A stretch of DNA of 64,000 nucleotides, taken from the NCBI GenBank assembly GCA_951213105.1, contig OX578148.1:142296043-142360042 (forward strand), written 5' to 3'. This DNA is from Amaurobius ferox (Eukaryota; Arthropoda; Arachnida; Araneae; Amaurobiidae). The notes below the pieces were generated by a model that worked only from the letters and a program-made list of their open reading frames with translations, had not been told where the DNA came from and searched no databases. Shown here one piece after another: positions 12,154-23,639 of the stretch; the first letter of the stretch is position 1; the number at the start of each line of letters is the position of its first letter. The position numbers and the translations under genes were made by a program.

Positions 12154-13065
12154 AATAAAAAACTCATTTATCCTGTTAAAGAAGACGTCAGTGCTATACA
12201 GTATTACGTCACGGACTCTGAGTTATTTCATGTACTTCATGAAGCTCATTTGGCTATTGGACACGGAGGACGTGATAGAATGTTGAAAGAACTTTCAACC
12301 AAATACGAAAACGTTACACGTCATGATATTAAACTGTACATCCACCTTTGTGAACCTTGCCAGAAAAAACAGAAGGGTATTAAAAAGAGCATTTTTGTGA
12401 AACCTATGATATTTACCGAATTTAATTCCCGTTGACAGGTAGATCTTGACTTTCAGTCTCAGCCAGATAGAGAATACAAATTTATTATGGTGTACCAAGA
12501 TCATCTCACAAAATTTGTGATTCTCAAGTCTCTAATCTCAAAAAGAGCTGTAGAAGTAGCCTACAACCTAGTGGATATATTCTCGTTGTTTGGAGCGCCA
12601 TCTATATTACAATCTGACAATGGTAGAGAATTTGGCAATAATGTGGTGACCAGCTTGAAGGAGTTTTGGCCAGCACTTCAGATCGTCCATGGGAAGCCTC
12701 GCCATTCACAAAGCCAGGGTAGTGTCGAAAGAGCTAATCAAGATATCGAAAATATGCTCTGTACTTGGATGCAGGACAACAAATCTAACCGCTGGAGTGA
12801 AGGACTGAGTTTTGTTCAATTTATGAAAAATAGAGCTTATCATTCTGGGATCAAAAGAACATATGAAGCTCTTTTCGGCTGCAAACCTAAAGTAGGGCTT
12901 ACAACGTCTTTTCTACCCGAAGATGTTTTAGAAGACATAAATACAGAGGAACAGCTAGAAAAAGTAATAGAAAGCGTCCAAACAATGGAAAAAGGTGAAA
13001 CTAATCAGATTATGCAAGAAAAAGAGCCCGTTTCAAAAAACATGGATGGATTTATAGTGGATTAA
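12154..13065 (+). pseudogene. Ginger-type integrase (DDE), one in-frame stop
   Basis: The frame opens just inside the left terminus. An N-terminal HHCC zinc-binding segment is visible: HEAHLAIGHGGRDRM with its histidines, then HLCEPCQ with the paired cysteines. A TGA at 12433-12435, after NSR, interrupts the frame immediately before the core, so the next residues are QVDLDF with the first catalytic aspartate. The second aspartate is in QSDNGREFG and the glutamate in GSVERANQD, about 36 residues apart, as in DD35E integrases. YQDHLTKFVILKSL, KPRHSQSQ and the closing AYHSGIKRTYEALFG are typical of the family that gave rise to vertebrate KRBA2 and SCAND3. The enzyme would cut and join element ends. 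This copy is inactive. Confidence 0.85.
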
Positions 13066-13715
13066 ACCAACATGATGAAGACATGCTTACCGAAGAGATT
13101 TCCGTTTCTGATACCTGTTGCGTGTGTTTAAAGGCAAACGAGTGATGCACTTGCATGCAAAAAGGGTCGTCAAAAAATTCATACCTTCTGTGGCCATGCT
13201 AGTGAAGATGATGAAATGGATATTTTGTGCACCCTTTGTTTCAAAACTGAAAATGCTATTGAAGGTAAAATGAATTCTAAAATCAATCTGGAAATACAAG
13301 CCAAAAAAATGAAAATGAATTCGGAAAAAAAAATGTCCCACTACTCCTTAGGGAACTACTGTGCGAATTCCTTCCTATTCCTGACGTCGACAAGGGGTGA
13401 GGCGATTCGCGAAATATATTGGCAGTTGTAATGAGTGGGACAGACGATGGTTTCTACAGACTTGGAACTTCTGAAGGAATTTTAAAACAAGTATATGCGA
13501 GATCACAATTCACATTATGCCCTATAAACTTGCTTAGAATTGAAGATATTCCTGACCACGAAATTCCTCTCCGATCCGTTGCAATTGCTCAGTCCAGTGG
13601 AAGCGTCAAATGTATGTATAAATCAAAGTGTCAAAATATGAAATGTCTTTGCGTGAAAAATGTAATGAAATGTGATTCAAAATGTCATTTAAGCCTACCA
13701 TATTGCAACAAGTAG
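13066..13715 (+). pseudogene. Ginger-type transposase C-terminal Cys-rich region (decayed, frameshifted)
   Basis: Downstream of the integrase core, shifted frames give a cysteine-rich zinc-finger remnant (DTCCVCLKA near 13111). At 13419-13715 an open frame ends in CMYKSKCQNMKCLCVKN, then CDSKCHLSLPYC. This matches the Cys-rich C-terminal end common in these element proteins, where a CxC repeat follows a chromo-like or barrel segment. Stops and frame changes between the pieces show decay. Function is inferred from position and cysteine spacing only. Confidence 0.6.
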
Positions 13716-13885
13716 GTTCATTTTAATTTCTTATTTTTTTTATGAAAATTTTATTTCCCTTAATAAGAGAGGCATAAATTTTGTTTTGTACAACTTTCAT
13801 TTTTCTTTACGTATTTTATATAATTTTTTTAATGGCACTCTCATGTAGAATAACATTTGTATTTTTGAGGAATGGACGTTATTTA

Positions 13886-13970
13886 TATAATAACCTTATC
13901 AGGACCTTTTTTATTCTTTGCCTAAATATAATAGCCTTATCAGGACCTTTTTTTATACTTTGCCTAAATA
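13886..13970 (+). repeat. 40-bp direct repeat in Ginger subterminal region
   Basis: Two copies of a segment containing 'ccttatcaggacctttttt' followed by 'ctttgcctaaata' stand in tandem, inside the right end of the transposon. Confidence 0.8.
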
Positions 13971-14127
13971 GCATTTGTCATTCTATAGAATGCCTAGGTA
14001 TTATACAATGCCTAAGAAAAGTATGTAATAATTCTCATATTACATACTTTGCGTAAAAACGTCCGGCATTATATATAATGCCTTCGTATTCTATAGAATG
14101 CCGGCATTTCATACTTTGCAGGTAACA

Positions 14128-14290
14128 TATATACATACATACACATATATATATACATATATACATACATACACATATATATATATACACACATACATGT
14201 ATGTATACATGTATATATATACATATATATATACATATATATATATACATAGAATACGCACACATACATGTATATATATATATATATTGT
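14128..14290. repeat. Compound TA/TACA microsatellite
   Basis: Alternating (TA), (TACA) and (CA) runs directly abut the right end of the Ginger-type element. Open frames in it are artefacts. Confidence 0.9.
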
Positions 14291-16215
14291 AATCGGAAGG
14301 TAAAGTATATAAAAACTTGCTAACATGTGTTTTCGGCCATTTCCTGAAAGGCATTAGACAAAACCAGTCCATTGTTAATTACGCAAGGAGTACACAAAAA
14401 AACTAAAAAAAAATACAATTACATTCTGTTTGTATATGTAAATAGATCGATATCGATGTTTCGTGGAAAAGAAAAAAAAACGTCATAAAACTGAAATGCG
14501 GAGAGCTGGATAAAATCATCCCTCAGCTTTTTAACCCCGCTGTTGAAAAACCACAACTGTATACTCTTACTTAATAAAAAACTTTTGCCCCACTCGTAGC
14601 CATAAAAATGCGCGTTGAAATTTAAACCATGTAAAAGGGGTAGTTCTTTTCGCGCAGAACAAAACCATAAAGGATTTTAAAAGGGGTTAGATGGACCCCC
14701 CTAAGTTTAAAAGTTATTTACTTTTCATCGCAAACACACTCCAGAAGAGCGCAAACAGTGCAAGGCAAAGCTTGTGATGAGCAAGTCACCGCTATAATCT
14801 GTCGGGTCGCCTAATCCCTTGCATAAACAGATCGCTATAGATGAAAGGAAAGCATTCGGGAGTAGATTGACCCTTTTTTTTCCCTCGCGACCTTCCCCCT
14901 TTCTGAGCTAATTTATTCATTAAATGCTTCGCGTCGAACTCTAAGCCCTAAATATAATCCCGCTAATGGGCGGCATTAAAAGTGGGTTTCGGGATCGTCT
15001 GGCCCCGCCCCGGTTCAAGCCCCCCATCACACAATTACTTAGTTGGGATGACGCTGGTTTGAAAAGGGAAGGGAGGGGGTCATTTTCGGACGAAGAGATG
15101 AAATTAAGTAATATTTTTTAAACCTGTTGCGAGGAATGTGTAAGCTAAGCTTTGAAATAGATCGCCGTAGACTATACACAGACAAGGACGACAAACCAGT
15201 CCATTTTCTCTTTCACGAAATGAAATATTTTTGAAGGACGGTAAAATGTTTTTCCAATCATTTCGTTGTCAATATTATTGCGAAAGCGCAATATTCTGTT
15301 TGAAGCCTTCTCTTTCGTCTGTCTCCAGGCGAAGAAAGTACAGTGCATGACGTGGGGATGACGTGAGCCCAGGATTTCCAGGATTTCGCAGTTAGAAGAA
15401 GGGTTTCCAGATGTGTCGACTTCTGTAATGTTCTAGAAATTTCTAGATAGAACGATTACTCTTCGAAATATATAGATTTCCAGAAGTTTCTATTTTTTCC
15501 TCCATTGCAGTGAAGTTGACGATTGGACGTGACACGAGCTCCATTGGACTGTGATTTTTGTCAGTGTTTTGAGAATAGTAGCGGCTGTTTTGTGAAATGT
15601 CAACATTTTGAGAATATTATCGCTTATTCTGTGAAATGGGTGGAGCATTTAAGTGCTGTTTCATTGTATACTGTTCCTGTTTACTTTGTGCTTGAGAATA
15701 AACGTGAGTTATTCAGAAACTTGGACTCGTTCTTGTATCCTGCGTATGCACCCACGATTCTAGAGGATACGTTTCGTAATAATATATATAGAATCCTTTC
15801 GCTGCGGAACATAAAGTTGCCGTCCACATACTGGCCTAGATTGAATTCTGAGTAGAGGGTGGGTTAAGCTTATAGCTGAATATTAATTAGATTTACTTAA
15901 CGAAGTTTGACGTTTGCTTGATTTGAATATTATAATGCAACATAATTTATAACGAACATGTTGTGTTTGCAAAATCATTATGGTGTTACGATTCAAAAAT
16001 TTGCATTCTCTGAATTTGCAAACCGAGCAACCCTTTTTCCTCAAAACTCTTTCTAAAAGTTTAATACCTTTCTATAGTTAAGGAGGAAAAATACTGTAAA
16101 AAAAACGTTCCAAGTTATGCGGTTCTAGTAAAATGCACTACAAAGTAAAAATTAAATTTTTGCTATCGCAACATTTTGGGTCCTCAAAACCGTAGGGCGC
16201 CAATAAAAATAATTA
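14291..16215. other. Unassigned; GC-richer block at 14720-15060
   Basis: No gene recognised. 14720-15060 is noticeably less AT-rich than its flanks and contains 'ccccgccccggttcaagcc' and 'gcggcattaaaagtgggt'. It looks single-copy within the window and could be regulatory, but nothing proves that. The interval 15523-15855 is treated separately as a repeat. Confidence 0.4.
15523..15855 (+). repeat. Rep-4 interspersed repeat, copy a (open in one frame)
   Basis: A 110-codon frame lies here, but the sequence recurs reverse-complemented at 20045-20210. Shared peptide: NKRELFRNLDSFLYPA here and NKRKLSRNLDSISYPA there, then LEDTFRNNI and LEDAFRNDI. Conservation over this stretch in both copies may reflect DNA-level relatedness rather than coding. 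The family is unknown to me. Confidence 0.5.
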
Positions 16216-16217
16216 TA

Positions 16218-16923
16218 CAGGATGTCCAGTGCTATCGGTGCCCAATGGCTATTTCCTCAACCGTTAGTCACAGAGATACACTTCCAATTGCAAAAATGTT
16301 TTAAATTTTAAAATCTATCATCTTAAAAACAGTTTAAATCAATAAATGCATTTCTGAAAGAAATACGAAATATAAATTTTTATACAGTCCCCCGGCCCTA
16401 AAATTATATTCAGGAAAATCATTCTCATACAATTTTATGCAAAATAAAAAAAAAATCCTCCTTTTACGACCAAAATTGACCGACTTATGTTTAAAGTTGG
16501 AGAACGTTTAGTGTTGAGAAATGGTCAATACGGTCCCTGATGGGTTGGTTGCCTGGAGAAATGATCAATACAGTCTCTGATTGGTTGGTTGCATGAAATG
16601 GGACATTTTTATGCTTCAAGAAGTGACTTAAGTCATAAAGTTTAATGCTTCATAACCCGATGAATTTTGGTCGCAAAAGGAAGATTTTTTTTTTATTTTG
16701 CATGAAATTGTATGAGAATGATTTTCTTAAATATAATTGGTAGGACCGGGAGACAGTATAAAAATTTATATTTCGTACTTATTCTAGAAATACATTTAGT
16801 GATTTAAACTGTTTCTAAGATAATAGATTTTAAAATTTAAAACATTTTTGCAATTGGAAGTATATATGTGTGACTAACTGTTGAGGAAATAGCCATTGGG
16901 CACCGATAGCACTGGACACCCTG
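16218..16923. mobile_element. Foldback DNA element with Tc1/mariner-like ends
   Basis: The ends are 'caggatgtccagtgctatcg' and its near complement 'cgatagcactggacaccctg', flanked by TA at 16216-16217 and 16924-16925. Arms of about 290 bp pair across a centre at 16505-16600. CAGG.TGTCC ends with a TA target are common in mariner-like MITEs. No transposase is present. Confidence 0.85.
16513..16598 (+). repeat. About 42-bp tandem duplication in foldback centre
   Basis: 'gagaaatggtcaatacggtc' and 'gagaaatgatcaatacagtc' start two adjacent copies, each ending 'ggttggttgc' plus 'ctg' or 'atg'. Confidence 0.8.
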
Positions 16924-17109
16924 TATATAGATATAAATAGAATTATTTTAAGGAACAATAGACGTGATAACATAGAAATGACATATTTAAGAATGAATAC
17001 ATTTAATTCTTTTAAATTTTCCTTTGACAATTTTCATGCAACAGCCAATCTTTCTTATGTACATCATTTCTATGGTATAACTTCCATTGTTCCTTAAAAT
17101 TCTATTAAT

Positions 17110-17640
17110 GTTCATATACAATTACTTCAAGGGCACACCACGGTTTTATTTTGAGTCCCAAAATGGTGCGATAGAAAAATTCATTTTTTACTTACTAAAA
17201 AATGACATACCACCTGCTGTCAACGAGTCTGTAGAAATGATATCTCACGGACGAACGCGTTTCGAATGAAATTGGGTTTAAAGGTCACAATCCGTAACTA
17301 TTTAAATTTGATTGATTTAATCGAGTGTTCGAAAGACCATTTTTAAATGACATTTTGAAACATTCATGGAAACTTTTAATAATGTTAAGTAAATAATCAT
17401 GTCTTATATAATATTTCGTGTTTCATTACAAACGATTGCCATAACTTTTAGAACCGTTTTTGAGTTAAATTTTTTTTTAAATAAATTTTTCAAAAAAATT
17501 ACATAAAATTGAAAGAAATATTAAGTATTATGAAGTAGGTTCACTTTTCATATGTCACATTAAGCGATAAATGTGTTAACATCATTCTCGTGGATCAAGT
17601 TCGTTCCATTCACGAGAGAAGATAATTTGCTATAGTTTGG
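17110..17640 (-). repeat. Rep-1 fragment, minus orientation
   Basis: On the minus strand this carries 'gaatggaacgaacttgatcc', then 'acgagaatgatgt' and 'catatgaaaagtgaac', matching the interior of Rep-1 copies (for example 18495-18570). Termini are missing. Confidence 0.55.
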
Positions 17641-18153
17641 TATTTTGACAATAGTCATTTATACATAACAAATGCTCTTCTATCAGTTTGCCTGTAACGC
17701 TTGGCAACCCATTTGGCGATGTTGGCCACCGAATAAGAGAAATATTGCCAGCGTAGCAATATTTCGCCCCAGATTGACGAAAATATCGTCAAAATATCGT
17801 CAAGAAAGATCAATCATGCATAAAGCATTGATTATGAAACACTTTCCAACTGAGATGCAATTTTATTTAAACAACTCTAAAATGCGATCCATTCAGAAAT
17901 GATATTTTTTTAATGATCACTGAACTACAATAATTTGTTAAAGTTGAAAAAATTTCAGCAATTCTTATGCAACTTATCTTACAATCGCTTGATTCGTTTA
18001 CATTCTGCATGCTATAGAAATTAAGCTTCATTGTATCAATAATCAAAGTTTAGTGATCAAAAAGATTGTAATTGCGTTGGCACAGAATTTAGATATACAG
18101 ATAATGTGAAAAAATGAAGCGGTTTTAAGAGGGATGCAACATTACATAAAAAA

Positions 18154-19057
18154 TCTGATGTGGGCAACACATGACTTTCCTTATATAATGTAATGAATTT
18201 ACTACTTTTACAGTAAAAAAATAGGTTTTTCTTATAGTAGATACTAATATTCTTTCCAAGATATTGAATTTTCGACAATTAGTCGTCATTTTCATTGATA
18301 TAGCGTCATTTTTATTCATTTGGCGAGATTTTCGTTAATTTGGCAACATTTCAAAAAGTCGCCAAGTTGGCGACATTCCGCCAAATTCGTCGCCGAAATT
18401 TCGCCAAGTGTTATGGACGAAGAAATAAGTTATTCTTACAGCAGATAAATGACTATTGGCGTTCAAATACAAAAGTATTACTTAAAGTATCTTTTTCCAT
18501 GAATGGAACGAGCTAGATCCACAAGAATGATGTCACCCAATGTATCGCATGGTATTACATATGAAAAGTGAACATGTTTCTCAATAGAAAATATTTTTTT
18601 TTTTATTTTATATGACTTTTTGATGATATTTTTGAATAATGCACAATATCTCAAGAATGGTTCATGTTAGCGTTCTAAAATTTATGTTAGTCGTTTTCTA
18701 ATGAAAAATTACATAAGAAATGTCTATTTGCGTAACGTTATTGGCGGTTTTGATTTTTTTTTCAAAATTTCATTAGAAAATTTAGGGGGCAATAGGCTTC
18801 CAGTGTTTACGGATTGTGATTTTTGTACCAAATGCTGTTCGAATCGGTCCATTCGTTCGTCAGTTATCGTCTCCACAGACTCATTGACACACACACACAC
18901 TTTCACACACACACACACACATACACAGACATCACTTCAAAAATGTTTGATTCGTGATCAGAGATGCTTGAAACGTGCTCTCCCGTCGAAAACTCGAATT
19001 CGAATTTTCGACCCCGTCACAATACTTTCCTTATACATTATGTATATAAGGAAAGTA
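18154..19057 (+). mobile_element. Rep-1 non-autonomous element, copy a (nested in Rep-2)
   Basis: It starts 'tctgatgtgggcaacacatg', followed by 'actttccttatataatg', and ends with the hairpin 'actttccttatacatt' paired with 'tatataaggaaagta'. The interior has GGCGAC/GTCGCC-rich repeats at 18320-18410 and a (CA)n tract at 18889-18922. It is 904 bp with no coding capacity. Insertion into Rep-2 defines both ends to within a few A residues. Confidence 0.85.
18889..18922. repeat. (CA)n microsatellite inside Rep-1
   Basis: Interrupted (AC)n. The same position holds longer CA tracts in the copies at 40275-40385 and 52250-52266. Confidence 0.9.
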
Positions 19058-19552
19058 AAAATTAAACGATCTTTAAACATCACGATTTTTACACAGAGGG
19101 AAAAATGGATGCCCTATTTTACTTTGAAACGAGTCAAATGATCTCTTCACATAAAATAGGCATCCTTATTACTTCAATTTTTATTTGAAAAATTACCTAA
19201 CATGTTTTGCTGAATACTTTTTTACACATTTTACGTGATCATTTGAATATTTCCTAAAATTTTCGAAGCCATTTGGTAATTTTGATTCCGCTTAAAAAAT
19301 GTTTGAAAAATTGTGTCCCATAGGGTTCAATGTATTTTCATGCTTTCACCCCGGGTTCAATCCGAAACTCATTGGGTGATATTATTCATTTTCATTTCCA
19401 TGCCTTCCCCAGACCGTCTCAACAACCTACTAAAATTTCATTTTGATAAAGTCACTGCAGTTATCGTGGTATTTTACCGGCGAACGGACAGACAGACATA
19501 CAAACAGAATGAACAATATCAAACACTTTTCAACTCTGTTGTAAAGGGTTAA

Positions 19553-20044
19553 ACATACTGCGCCGTAGATCTAACACATCATTTGTTCATCGTGAAAGAA
19601 GTCAATCCATTGCATCGCAAGGAAAATCACGTGCTGCCGACATCCTATTCTTCTTAACATACAAATATCATAATTAACATTTTAAATTTGTTTTAAAACA
19701 ATACGGGGTATACTTGGATAAAAAACGAAACGAGAATGAGTTGGACTGTTTCGGAAGAGCGTTCAAGTCGGAGTCAAAAAGCATAGTTCGCATGCTTAGA
19801 TAATCGGAATCTAGACTATGGATCGAGAATAGATGGAAATCGAAATGGCCCTTTGTGCAAACCATTCATCTACAGACATTGTCCCTAGTCTAAGGATTTC
19901 ATTTCACAGCGCCATTGGAAAACATCCGAAATGCTCGGATCTTTATCGAGAGCCGGATGAATGTGTCGGACGCTGCAGGCTTTGGCAAGTATCGAGGCCA
20001 GTGAATAATAACTCGGTAACAAAAGGCCAGTGAATTTCCAGTTT
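19553..20044. other. Unassigned
   Basis: No element terminus, RNA or splice-bounded exon recognised. Confidence 0.5.
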
Positions 20045-20331
20045 AAAATATCGTTACGAAACGCATCCTCTAGAGTCGTAAGTGTAGACGCAGGATACGA
20101 GATCGAGTCCAAGTTTCTGGATAACTTACGTTTATTCACAAGTAAGCAGGAACAGTCAACACAGGACTTAAATGCTCCACTCATGACACAAAATTCGTGA
20201 CACGTTCGCAGCAGTACTCCGGATAGCGACTGGACTGGAGGATCCTTGCACTGGACTATGAAGCGCTTGCATCGTCTCCACCCACAATAACCTGGTTGTG
20301 AGATCGAATGAATGAGCGTCCAAATACTCAT
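20045..20331 (-). repeat. Rep-4 interspersed repeat, copy b
   Basis: Matches 15635-15800 in reverse complement, including 'cagaaacttggactcg' and 'tctagaggat'. A minus-strand open frame of 148 codons spans it, but I see no known domain. Confidence 0.5.
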
Positions 20332-20785
20332 CCTTCAATAAGGAGTTTTTACACCCTATGTCTTATTCTGGGTGGAAAAGGTGAACCACACGAAACAAGA
20401 ACGCAATTCAATTGTATTGAAAGAGAAAACGCCGCTTACCCATTTCGGGACCCCGCAGAGGTCGATGAACTTTCTCATACCATAGACTATAAAAAAAATG
20501 TTTTTACGAAAATTTCGAAGTAAGATATTTGAGCCTTTATATTAAGATTTTAGGGCCTCCTCAACTCGTTTGGGCTATTTTTAAAGGGATGTCTGTCTGT
20601 ATGGGGTCGATTTCTTATATACAAGCATTAATGAATTTTCAAGAAACTTTATATCGGGCTTTATTGCCGAAAAATCCAGAATTTGATAGAATTCTTTTTA
20701 ATTTGAGGGTAAACTTCGGTGTAGATTCAAAATGTTATAGTTTCTTAAGAGGACAGCATAGGACAAGGCCTAATTATGTATAAAA

Positions 20786-21130
20786 GAGGTTATTTGTGGC
20801 TTCATGATCACGAAACTTGACAGTTTCAATCATAGTGAAAAATAGCAGCGACATCATTTTCGCATTCGTGACGTTATTATAGCCCAGGCCTTCGGGAGGG
20901 GGGAGACAAGTGACCCCCCAAAGGATTTACATTGCCAAACTTGGTGTCAATCAAAAGATTTTAAGTTCTTCAAAATGAAAAGTAACATGCCATAAATAAT
21001 TGTACTCATTTGGATCAACAATACAGATTTCACAAATTTTTTCTTGTAAAATTTTCAAAAAAAAAATCCCAAACTACATAAAAATGGGTTCCAGTATGAG
21101 TTGAGCCACGTTCCAGTTCGCTTTTTCAAT
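20786..21130 (+). repeat. Interspersed repeat Rep-3, copy b
   Basis: The first part matches 10771-10990 (opposite strand). The later part ('tgtactcatttggatcaaca' and the run of 'tttttcttgtaaaattt') matches 51215-51260. It joins the two partial copies into one family of at least 350 bp. Unclassified. Confidence 0.6.
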
Positions 21131-23639
21131 GTTTTAACATCCATTTGCTAACCCGCTAATGGTTGAACACAAATGAAATAAATAGCATGATTGAATGTAC
21201 CGCATAAATTGAATCTAAAGAAGTCTTAGTGAACGTGAATCCACTCAAACCTAGTCAAATAGAGTTAACACTTAATTATATATTACCTCACTGATATCAA
21301 CAGTAAAATCTCACTGGCCTTGAGTGCAACGTACAAAAACACGGATTAAAACACGCAGCGCAGTGGCATCATGCCCATTGTTAAATCATTACTCCTTCAA
21401 TGAACGTTGACTTGGTGGTTTGCATAATGCGTAAAAATGACTGGATTACTTACAGACAAATCAAATCACAGAATAAAATTAAATGACACTTTTGGGATCA
21501 CCATAACACATCAAATATCTCGCACTCTAACCATACGATCGACATCGTTTACCTTCAGTCAAAGTTCCTCAAAGGTTTCTATTTGGTTTGTCCGTCCCCA
21601 AAATTTGCACAGATTAATTTTTTTTAAATCAAAGATTACTGACTTAAATCGTATTTTGATTGAACTGTAAGATCTAAAAAAAGGGGGGGGAAATTATGAA
21701 ATAGACTCTATAGATTTAAAAGCAGGAGAAATATTCACTATAGACCATCTCAAAGGAAATCCGTTTTCATTTCTTCACTTTTAGATCATCTAAAGGCCCA
21801 TTTCGAAATAAAAATGATTTTGTTTTGACAGAGCTTCTTTGGATAATTTAATGTAAAGGAAACAAAAGTCTGCCGCCAACTATATACAAAATTTATAATC
21901 ATGCTAATAATTAATATATATATCAGGCAAATACTTAAGAAAAAACATGTTGAGCCGAAGCTCGATAGAAATAGTCTGATTTGTTGGCAAAATATTTATC
22001 AGAGGACAGAGTGGAACGGGTATGAGCTAAGTAGTATCAGCGTTTTTAGCAATTATGAATGCAAGTTAAACGTGGCAATCGCATGATTAGAATATCATAT
22101 ATTCAATCCTTGAACTCTGGCCTCTTAATTGTTCAACCCTCTCTCTAACCCTGGTATCCCCATCTCTTAAACTTTCTAAAAATCCCAACCATTACTACCT
22201 ATATTTATATATAAGGACGAATTGACTCTGTCTTGTCCGGCGCATAAAGAAGCAACTAAAGCTTTCTTTACAGTATCTTTAAAACTAGACATAGCGTAAT
22301 GGATGCATCAATAAGCGCCGTCCAATAACGATAACCCTGCTTTTACTTTTAACAGGCTCACTTAGAACAAAATAAATTATAAAGAATCAAGATAATTCAA
22401 ATACATACCCCTAAGGAATCCTTTCGTATTTAATGACACTCTTCGGAAACGTTCCACGTCAATCTCAGAAAAGCGCTTCTTTTAACCATGCGCAGTCACA
22501 TGCTGCCTTTCCACTTGTGACGTTTGAACGAAAGAGAACGGAAACAAATAGTTCTTCAATACTTTAGGTGCAAGGGTTCGAGGGGAAAAATCGCTATTGC
22601 CTGAAATTCTTAATTTCATTTTTAAATTTACCAAATGAAGTCATAAGCATACATTTTATTTCAGTAGAGAGTAAAATAATGCATTTAAATGCTAACTCAT
22701 ATGTCAGATTACATTGTAGTCAGTTTCGCTAATACGGATAACGCGTTCAAGCATACAACGTTTAGTGATTCTTTGTAAAATTATTACGGATTCTGTTTAC
22801 AGCTCGATAGAAAGAGCATGCTGGGATTCTTCAAGATTGAAACTCTGTTAATATTGAAACTCTGCAAAAGCATTTTCGACACAGTAAGAACCGATTTGTG
22901 AGAAAATCGCTTAAATTTCCGCTTCAATGTTAAAAAACTCGAAAATTCATTTGAATTTTAAAAAAACTTTAGGCGATGTACATCGTCGCCTGAACTTGGA
23001 CACCCCTGCATCGAATATCGTGACCCTGCGCCGCTTGGATTTTCAGCTAGGTGCGACGCAAATGAGCATTTCCTTTCAATGTATTATTTGCTTTCAATGC
23101 AAAAGAAAGAAACGTGCATGCTCAACGATCGACACATTGATCCACACATTGATATCGCGGTCGATCGACCCATTGTCGATTGACCCCAAATTCCGAATCT
23201 GCGAGGAAAGTATATAAGATTTGGAGACAGAACGAAATAGTGCATGGTAGAAATTAATGAGTCCTAGAGGCTCGCTAAGTGGGGCACATAGCCTGTTTTC
23301 TTGCTGCTAGTCCATGCTGACGAGTCTGTGAAAAAGTCCAATAACTGATGGCTGTTGCAATTGTAGGTAAAACACCGTGGTAGAGTTAACAGAATCATGG
23401 AAATTAAAAATGCATCGGATGACAAACATCGCAGCGTGAAACAATTGAAAGGTCCCCATTTGGAAAGTCCTGTCAAGAAATCGGGGGGAACGAATTAAGC
23501 TGGGGTGAAAGGAGCTTTTCTGCAACACGCCCTTCGATGACATCACAGCAGGAAAACTTTGTCTAAGTCCTGGAAGCAACGTTTTCAGATGAAACGTTTT
23601 CAACGAAATTTCAGATGTTGATGACAACTATTCATTTAA
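21131..23639. other. Unassigned; no supported gene
   Basis: Unique-looking AT-rich sequence. A less AT-rich patch at 22970-23180 contains the near-palindrome 'ggcgatgtacatcgtcgcc'. Open frames at 22927-23217 and 23307-23627 show no recognisable motif or splice sites I would trust. Confidence 0.4.

Larger units (their letters stand above)
11994..14127 (+). mobile_element. Ginger-type (KRBA2/SCAND3 integrase) DNA transposon, decayed, nearly full length
   Basis: The left end, 'tgttaccggcaaagtttgaa', is matched by the reverse complement of the right end ('tgttacctgcaaagtatgaa'). The inverted similarity runs inward for over 60 bp, and each end carries several copies of a palindrome of the type 'ggcattctatagaatgcc'. 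TATA lies on both sides (11990-11993 and 14128-14131), compatible with a 4-bp target duplication, but the flanks are TA-rich so this is weak. The interior encodes a broken integrase and a Cys-rich tail. The length of 2134 bp is short for the group, so internal sequence has been lost. Ends of the TGT...ACA type and a DDE integrase fit Ginger transposons. Confidence 0.8.
17803..19552 (+). mobile_element. Rep-2 copy c, split by a Rep-1 insertion
   Basis: The left piece (17803-18153) begins 'aagaaagatcaatcatgcat' and runs through the Rep-2 sequence up to 'ggatgcaacattacat'. The right piece (19058-19552) continues with 'aattaaacgatctttaaaca' and ends at the hairpin 'ttgtaaagggttaa'. Alignment with the intact copies at 44056 and 46774 shows the two pieces are consecutive once the Rep-1 element between them is removed. 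Confidence 0.85.

Noticed and set aside
19021..19057. Rep-1 3' hairpin as a bacterial-type terminator or CRISPR-like palindrome
   Set aside because: It recurs only as the end of a dispersed element. The context is eukaryotic repeat DNA and there is no spacer array.
18154..19057. Rep-1 as an ordinary TIR MITE with 'actttccttatata' inverted repeats
   Set aside because: The conserved sequence extends about 20 bp beyond the left motif to 'tctgatg', so the inverted repeat is not at the terminus, and no target duplication is seen. Not fully excluded.
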